Source: Allobrachymonas denitrificans DSM 15123 (GTDB taxonomy: Bacteria > Pseudomonadota > Gammaproteobacteria > Burkholderiales > Burkholderiaceae_C). Taken from it: DNA of 64,000 nucleotides. Shown here piece after piece: positions 59,940-64,000 of this stretch (the stretch's first letter is position 1; every line of letters starts with the position of its first letter). The notes beneath the pieces were generated by a model that saw only the letters and a program-made list of their open reading frames with translations, had not been told where the DNA came from and ran no database searches. The stretch is taken from positions 992,001-1,056,000 of the forward strand of contig NZ_FOCW01000001.1 in assembly GCF_900110225.1 (NCBI RefSeq), written 5' to 3'. A program made the translations under genes and the position numbers.

Positions 59940-60512
59940 TCAGGGCGCCGTGTGGATATCCTTGGTTGCCTTCACCATGTCTCCCGCCAGCAGGTCGGGC
60001 AGGGCGCGCAGGCTGTGGTCGATGGCCTGCTCGATGGCGATGCGGTGGTCCATGGAGGGCTTCTTGAGTACCCAGTTCACCACTTCCGACTTGACGCCGG
60101 GATGGCCGATGCCCAGGCGCAGGCGCCAGTAATCGGGCGTGCCCAGTTGGGCATGGATGTCGCGCAAGCCGTTGTGTCCTGCGTGCCCGCCACCTTTCTT
60201 GAGCTTGACTTGACCCGGCTCCAGATCCAGTTCGTCATGCACGACGAGGATGTTCTCCGAAGGAATCTTGAAGAAGCGTGCCAGCGCGCCCACGGCCTGG
60301 CCGGAACGGTTCATGAAGGTCTGCGGCAGCATCACCCACACAGGGTGGCCAGCGACGTTCGTTCGTCCGACCTGAGCAAAATAGCTGCGTTCATGGTTGA
60401 GCATGATGCCCAGTTTGCGTGCGGCCGCTTCGGCCCACCAGAAACCGGCGTTGTGGCGGGTGGCTTCGTATTCCGGGCCGGGGTTGCCCAGGCCGACGAT
60501 CAGTTGAATCAT
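59940..60512 (-). CDS. pth: Peptidyl-tRNA hydrolase
   Basis: A 190-residue enzyme releasing peptide from stalled peptidyl-tRNA. Start [12 protein letters not shown] at 60512; catalytic His in [10 protein letters not shown], then [20 protein letters not shown] and [13 protein letters not shown]. It lies after rplY with a terminator between. Confidence 0.97.
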   Translation of the reverse strand: MIQLIVGLGNPGPEYEATRHNAGFWWAEAAARKLGIMLNHERSYFAQVGRTNVAGHPVWVMLPQTFMNRSGQAVGALARFFKIPSENILVVHDELDLEPGQVKLKKGGGHAGHNGLRDIHAQLGTPDYWRLRLGIGHPGVKSEVVNWVLKKPSMDHRIAIEQAIDHSLRALPDLLAGDMVKATKDIHTAP

Positions 60513-60540
60513 GGCGAGATAGTGTAAGTGCAGGACATGA

Positions 60541-60562
60541 AAAAGCCCACCGAAGTGGGCTT
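60541..60562 (-). terminator. Rho-independent terminator of rplY
   Basis: AAGCCCAC/GTGGGCTT 8-base stem with a TTCG loop on the minus strand, followed by T residues, 24 bases after the rplY stop. Confidence 0.85.
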
Positions 60563-60585
60563 CTTGCAGACGATGCAGTCCGGAA

Positions 60586-61197
60586 TTACTCGGCTGCGGG
60601 CTCTTCGCCTTCGGCAGCTTCCTCGTCGGCAGCAGCACCCTTCGGAGCCACCACGCTGGCCAGCACCGGGTCTTCTTCGCCGTGAGCGATGGCTTCCACG
60701 CCCTTGGGCAGCTGGATCTGGCTCAGCTTGACCACGTCGCCCTTGACAACCTTGCTCAGGTCCACTTCGATGAACTCGGGCAGGTCGGCCGGCAGGCAGC
60801 TGACTTCCAGTTCGGTCACGATGTAGGCAACCATGCACTGCTCCAGCTTGACGGCCGGGGAGTCGTTTTCACCCAGGAAGTGCAGCGGCACCTTGAAGTG
60901 CAGTTTTTCGGTGGCGGACACGCGCTGGAAATCCACGTGCAGCACTTGCTGCTTGTAGGGGTGGTACTGCACGTCACGCAGCACGACCTGGCTGGTCTTG
61001 CCGGCCACTTCCAGTTGCAGGACGGAAGAGTGGAACGCTTCCTTCTTCAGGGCGTGCCACAGGGCGTTGTGATCCAGCTCGATCAGCTGGGGTTCGGCGG
61101 TGCCACCGTAGATGATACCGGGGGCCTTGCCAGCATTGCGCAGGCGGCGGCTCGCACCCGTACCTTGCTTGGCGCGCTCAAAAGCGACGACTTTCAT
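60586..61197 (-). CDS. rplY: 50S ribosomal protein bL25 (Ctc/TL5 type)
   Basis: A 203-residue long-form L25: an N-terminal 5S rRNA-binding domain ([21 protein letters not shown]) and a C-terminal Ctc beta-domain, ending in an acidic Ala/Glu tail. GGAGAAAA precedes ATG 61197. Usual neighbour of prs and pth. Confidence 0.95.
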   Translation of the reverse strand: MKVVAFERAKQGTGASRRLRNAGKAPGIIYGGTAEPQLIELDHNALWHALKKEAFHSSVLQLEVAGKTSQVVLRDVQYHPYKQQVLHVDFQRVSATEKLHFKVPLHFLGENDSPAVKLEQCMVAYIVTELEVSCLPADLPEFIEVDLSKVVKGDVVKLSQIQLPKGVEAIAHGEEDPVLASVVAPKGAAADEEAAEGEEPAAE

Positions 61198-61247
61198 GGG
61201 TTTTCTCCATTGGGGGTACCACCGCGACCAGTGTGTACCCAGGTTGT

Positions 61248-61273
61248 AAAAGTGCACCGGACATCCGGTGCAC
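61248..61273 (-). terminator. Terminator-like palindrome between prs and rplY
   Basis: GTGCACCGGA-CA-TCCGGTGCAC, a perfect 10-base stem with a 2-base loop, followed on the minus strand by four T. It lies 22 bases after the prs stop. Confidence 0.7.
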
Positions 61274-61294
61274 CCGATTGGTTCCGGAGTGGAA

Positions 61295-62254
61295 TTACTC
61301 CGAGAACATGCTCATGACCGACTCGCCGTGGGCAATGCGCGTGATCGTCTCGGCGATCAGCGGGGCCACGGAGAGCTGGCGAATGCGTTTGCACTGCTGC
61401 GCCTGGGGCGACAGCGGAATGGTATTGGTCACGACGACCTCGTCCAGGGCCGTGCCCTGGGCGATACGTTCGATGGCGGGGCCACTGAACACGGGGTGCG
61501 TGCAGTAGGCGTACACGTTCTTGGCGCCGCGCTCCTTGAGCACTTCGGCGGCCTTCACCAGCGTGCCGGCGGTGTCGATCATGTCATCCATCACCACGCA
61601 GTTGCGGCCTTCGATGTCACCGATGATGTTCATCACTTCGCTGACGTTGGCCTTGGGACGGCGCTTGTCGATGATGGCCAGATCGCAGCCCAGCTGCTTG
61701 GCCAGGGCGCGCGCACGCACCACGCCGCCAACGTCGGGGGAGACCACGATCAGGTCTTCGTAGTTCTTCTGGCGCAGGTCGCCCAGCAGCACCGGAGACG
61801 CGTAGATGTTGTCCACCGGAATGTCGAAGAAGCCCTGGATCTGGTCGGCGTGCAGGTCCATGGTCAGCACGCGGTGCACACCCACGGTCTGCAGCAGGTT
61901 GGCCACGACCTTGGCGGAAATCGGCACGCGGGTGGAACGCGGGCGGCGATCCTGGCGGGCGTAGCCGAAGTAGGGGATGACTGCCGTGATGCGCTCGGCC
62001 GATGCACGCTTGAGGGCATCAACCATGATGAGCAGTTCCATCAGGTTTTCGTTGGTGGGGGCGCAGGTGGGCTGGACGATGAACACGTCGCGGGCGCGCA
62101 CGTTCTGCTTGATCTCGACGGTCACTTCACCATCGGAGAAGCGGCCGACCTGCACATCACCCAGGGCGGTGCCGAGGGACTTGACGATTTCTTCCGCCAG
62201 GCTGGGGTTGGCGTTACCGGTGAAGACGAGGAAATCGGAATCGAAGTTTTGCAT
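61295..62254 (-). CDS. prs: Ribose-phosphate pyrophosphokinase
   Basis: A 319-residue enzyme that makes PRPP. Start [11 protein letters not shown] at 62254. Markers: [45 protein letters not shown] (binding of ribose phosphate) and [12 protein letters not shown] (PRPP loop). Its leader has a hairpin that ends 18 bases before the start. Confidence 0.97.
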   Translation of the reverse strand: MQNFDSDFLVFTGNANPSLAEEIVKSLGTALGDVQVGRFSDGEVTVEIKQNVRARDVFIVQPTCAPTNENLMELLIMVDALKRASAERITAVIPYFGYARQDRRPRSTRVPISAKVVANLLQTVGVHRVLTMDLHADQIQGFFDIPVDNIYASPVLLGDLRQKNYEDLIVVSPDVGGVVRARALAKQLGCDLAIIDKRRPKANVSEVMNIIGDIEGRNCVVMDDMIDTAGTLVKAAEVLKERGAKNVYAYCTHPVFSGPAIERIAQGTALDEVVVTNTIPLSPQAQQCKRIRQLSVAPLIAETITRIAHGESVMSMFSE

Positions 62255-62272
62255 GTCAGCTTCCGGCAATAC

Positions 62273-62307
62273 AAAAGGCCATCAACAGTGGAAACACGAT
62301 GATGGCC
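62273..62307 (-). terminator. Hairpin between tRNA-Gln and prs, candidate terminator or attenuator
   Basis: GGCCATCA/TGATGGCC 8-base stem with a 15-base loop, then four T on the minus strand, only 18 bases before the prs ATG. It could end the tRNA transcript or attenuate prs. Confidence 0.5.
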
Positions 62308-62339
62308 GATTTTATTCTGGGTGGTGAGAACAATGAGTT

Positions 62340-62416
62340 TGGCAGGGGAGGAAGGATTCGAACCCTCGCATGCCGGAATCAAAATCCGGTGCCTTAACCG
62401 ACTTGGCTACTCCCCT
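62340..62416 (-). tRNA. tRNA-Gln (anticodon TTG)
   Basis: A complete 77-base cloverleaf with encoded CCA. Acceptor AGGGGAG/CTCCCCT, D-stem GCC/GGC, anticodon stem CCGGA/TCCGG around loop TTTTGAT (anticodon at 62380-62382), T-arm GAGGG/CCTTC with TTCGAAT. It lies between ispE and prs, its usual betaproteobacterial position. Confidence 0.97.
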
Positions 62417-62459
62417 ACACACGCCAACTGCTGCAAGCAACCAGCGTTTGTGCGTTTCG

Positions 62460-63329
62460 TTAAGCTCTCCATTGTAGCAGAGGATGGAGGCCCAAATTGC
62501 TGCAGATTCTGATTTTCCAGTTTTTTTCTGGGGCCGACTGTTGCAATTTGTCGGCATCAGGAAAACCTGCGGGCAATTGTGCAAACACCGCACTGCCTGA
62601 ACCGGTCATGCGTGCCTGGAGTCCTTGCTGATCGAGCCATTGAATGGCCTGGGTGATCGGTGGGCAAAGCCTTTCGGCGACCGGTTGCAGGTCGTTGTGT
62701 CCATAGTGAAACGGGTCAGCGTCTGCAACGAAAGCCGAGAGTGTAGCAGGTTTTGTGTCGCGTTTCAGCTCGGGTGAAGAAAAAATCGGGCCGGTGGGAA
62801 CGCCCTGGTCCGGCTTGACGACCACCCACTGTGCGGAAGGCAATTCGACTGCCTGCAGCTGCTCGCCAATGCCTTCGGCCCAGGCGTTGCGGCCGAACAG
62901 GAAGAAGGGCACGTCGGCACCCAGTTCCAGTCCGATGGCAGCCAGCTGTTCCTGCGACAGCTGCAGGTTCCACAGGCGGTTGAGCGCCATCAGGCAGGTG
63001 GCGGCATCGGACGAGCCACCGCCCATGCCGGCTTCGGCCGGTATCTGCTTGCGCAGGTGGATGTGGGCGCCCAGTGTGCAGCCCGTGGCCTGCTGCAGCT
63101 TGCGCGCGGCACGCACGCACAGGTCTTCGGGCGGTAGCGGCACGTCGCTGTCTTCGCTGCGCGTGATGGCACCATCGGTACGCAGGGTGAAATCGAGCGA
63201 ATCCTGCCAGTCGATCAGCATGAAGACGGACTGCAGCAGGTGATAGCCATTGTCCTGGCGTCCCACCACATGCAGGAACAGGTTGAGCTTGGCGGGGGCG
63301 GGGAGATTGTGGAACGCGGTATCGGCCAT
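62460..63329 (-). CDS. ispE: 4-diphosphocytidyl-2-C-methyl-D-erythritol kinase
   Basis: A 289-residue GHMP kinase of the MEP isoprenoid pathway. PAPAKLNLFLHVVGRQDNGYHLL at the start, PAEAGMGGGSSDAATCL (ATP loop), ARMTGSGSAVFAQL near the end. Follows lolB by 9 bases and precedes tRNA-Gln. Confidence 0.97.
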   Translation of the reverse strand: MADTAFHNLPAPAKLNLFLHVVGRQDNGYHLLQSVFMLIDWQDSLDFTLRTDGAITRSEDSDVPLPPEDLCVRAARKLQQATGCTLGAHIHLRKQIPAEAGMGGGSSDAATCLMALNRLWNLQLSQEQLAAIGLELGADVPFFLFGRNAWAEGIGEQLQAVELPSAQWVVVKPDQGVPTGPIFSSPELKRDTKPATLSAFVADADPFHYGHNDLQPVAERLCPPITQAIQWLDQQGLQARMTGSGSAVFAQLPAGFPDADKLQQSAPEKNWKIRICSNLGLHPLLQWRA

Positions 63330-63338
63330 GAAAGGATA

Positions 63339-63863
63339 TCAGGCGGGGTTCTGGTCCAGCACCACCTGCAGGCGTGCCGTGGGCAGGGGTTGCAGACGGC
63401 GTGCGCTGATGCGGCCTTCGGGCTGGCGGCTCAGGTCGGGTTGCCAGCCGGAAACACTGGTGCTGCGGCCGGCGAGCCAGTCGAACAGGGCGGTGACCGG
63501 TACGTTGGCCCCGGTCAGGTCCACGATCAGGTCATCCAGCGACGGGTATTCGCGTGCCATCTTGCCTTGCTGCGCAATGGCCTCGCCCGGTGACCAGCGC
63601 ACTTGCGCAATGGTGCTGCCGAGCGGGCTGTACAGGTCGAGCGTGCCCTGGCGCGGCGTGCCCTTGAGCAAAAAGCCTGCAAAGAAGGATTGCGGCGGTT
63701 CCTGATCCACCGTAAGGGACAGGCGGCCACTCCAGGTGGAAGCGGCAACATCCGGCTCGACAGGACGCGGCGGGGTGGCACAGCCGGCCAGCGTGGCACC
63801 GATCAGGGACAGGGAGAGCAGGCTGGCGGCCTGGCGACGGTTGAGACCTTGGGATGTGTTCAT
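63339..63863 (-). CDS. lolB: Outer-membrane lipoprotein LolB
   Basis: A 174-residue lipoprotein that inserts lipoproteins in the outer membrane. Signal peptide with RR and lipobox TLAGC; mature WSGRLSLTVD and FAGFLLKGTPRQGTLDLYSPLG are LolB-typical. Upstream of ispE in the usual order. The LolA partner of this housekeeping system is not here; the LolA-like protein at 30.8 kb belongs to the pigment cluster. Confidence 0.93.
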   Translation of the reverse strand: MNTSQGLNRRQAASLLSLSLIGATLAGCATPPRPVEPDVAASTWSGRLSLTVDQEPPQSFFAGFLLKGTPRQGTLDLYSPLGSTIAQVRWSPGEAIAQQGKMAREYPSLDDLIVDLTGANVPVTALFDWLAGRSTSVSGWQPDLSRQPEGRISARRLQPLPTARLQVVLDQNPA

Positions 63864-63902
63864 GAATGAGGCAGTAGTTGTCGGGGGGCGCAGGCTACAG
63901 TG

Positions 63903-64000
63903 TCAGGGCGCAGGTTTTACGCCGAACTCCTGCATGGTGCGCAGCAGGACCTTGTCCTTGGCGTCCAGCTTCAGGCCTTCTTGCCAGATGCTGCGGGCCT
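63903..64000 (-). CDS. C-terminal end of a TPR-like protein (truncated by window edge)
   Basis: Thirty-one codons ending in TGA at 63903: ARSIWQEGLKLDAKDKVLL then RTMQEFGVKPAP. The helix-rich pattern fits the last repeat of the tetratricopeptide protein usually found before lolB. Most of the gene is outside the window. Confidence 0.6.
   Translation of the reverse strand, partial: ARSIWQEGLKLDAKDKVLLRTMQEFGVKPAP

Overview
The window is high-GC, densely coded chromosomal DNA of a betaproteobacterium, most likely Burkholderiales (Comamonadaceae/Alcaligenaceae type). This rests on gene content and order: alaA-hom-thrC, rpsF-priB-rpsR-rplI, lolB-ispE-tRNA-Gln-prs-rplY-pth, pilB-pilC-pilD-coaE-zapD-yacG, and the sulfite reductase and PIN-PhoH proteins typical of that group. 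I cannot name the genus. I see no IS element, prophage, CRISPR array, rRNA or origin.

Layout. 1-8.6 kb: the start of cysI behind a possible CysB-type operator, a stand-alone ketoacyl synthase III, dnaB, a decayed gene remnant, a pabB-pabC fusion, PIN-PhoH, a BCP-type peroxiredoxin and a small Mth938-like protein. 8.7-20.1 kb: alaA-hom-thrC (alanine, threonine), an NlpE-like lipoprotein, ppsA, a two-subunit sodium/solute symporter, and the rpsF-priB-rpsR-rplI operon, which here lacks its usual neighbour dnaB. 20.2-21.6 kb: a DUF815 ATPase and a MutT-type Nudix hydrolase.

21.7-41.6 kb is the accessory highlight: an aryl-polyene (xanthomonadin-like) pigment cluster made of two divergent operons. 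The left (minus) arm encodes ACP, ketosynthase, a halogenase-like flavoprotein, a MipA/OmpV porin, a PAP2 phosphatase and a FabZ-type dehydratase. The right (plus) arm encodes a second ACP, a membrane protein, an acyl-AMP ligase fused to a hotdog domain, an acyltransferase, a LolA-like carrier, a macro-domain hydrolase, an MMPL exporter, a NodB-type deacetylase, a ketosynthase, a chain-length factor, an ApeP-like hotdog protein, a FabG-type reductase and a cation/proton antiporter. A GT2 glycosyltransferase and a PlsC-type acyltransferase follow on the minus strand. Most right-arm genes overlap by 4 bases, which indicates translational coupling. Together they could load an aryl starter on ACP, elongate, reduce and dehydrate it to a polyene, and move it to the outer membrane. 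No starter-making enzyme (ammonia-lyase or chorismatase), thioesterase or methyltransferase is visible. An eight-base tandem repeat ends the left arm.

41.7-53.2 kb: de novo NAD synthesis (nadA, nadC, and nadB on the other strand) around sstT and a LysE exporter, then yacG-zapD-coaE-pilD-pilC-pilB. 53.3-59.5 kb: a histidine phosphatase and a peptide-type ABC transporter whose binding-protein gene converges on the permease/ATPase operon. 59.5-64 kb: a YfhL-type ferredoxin, then pth, rplY, prs, tRNA-Gln(TTG), ispE, lolB and the end of a TPR-like gene.
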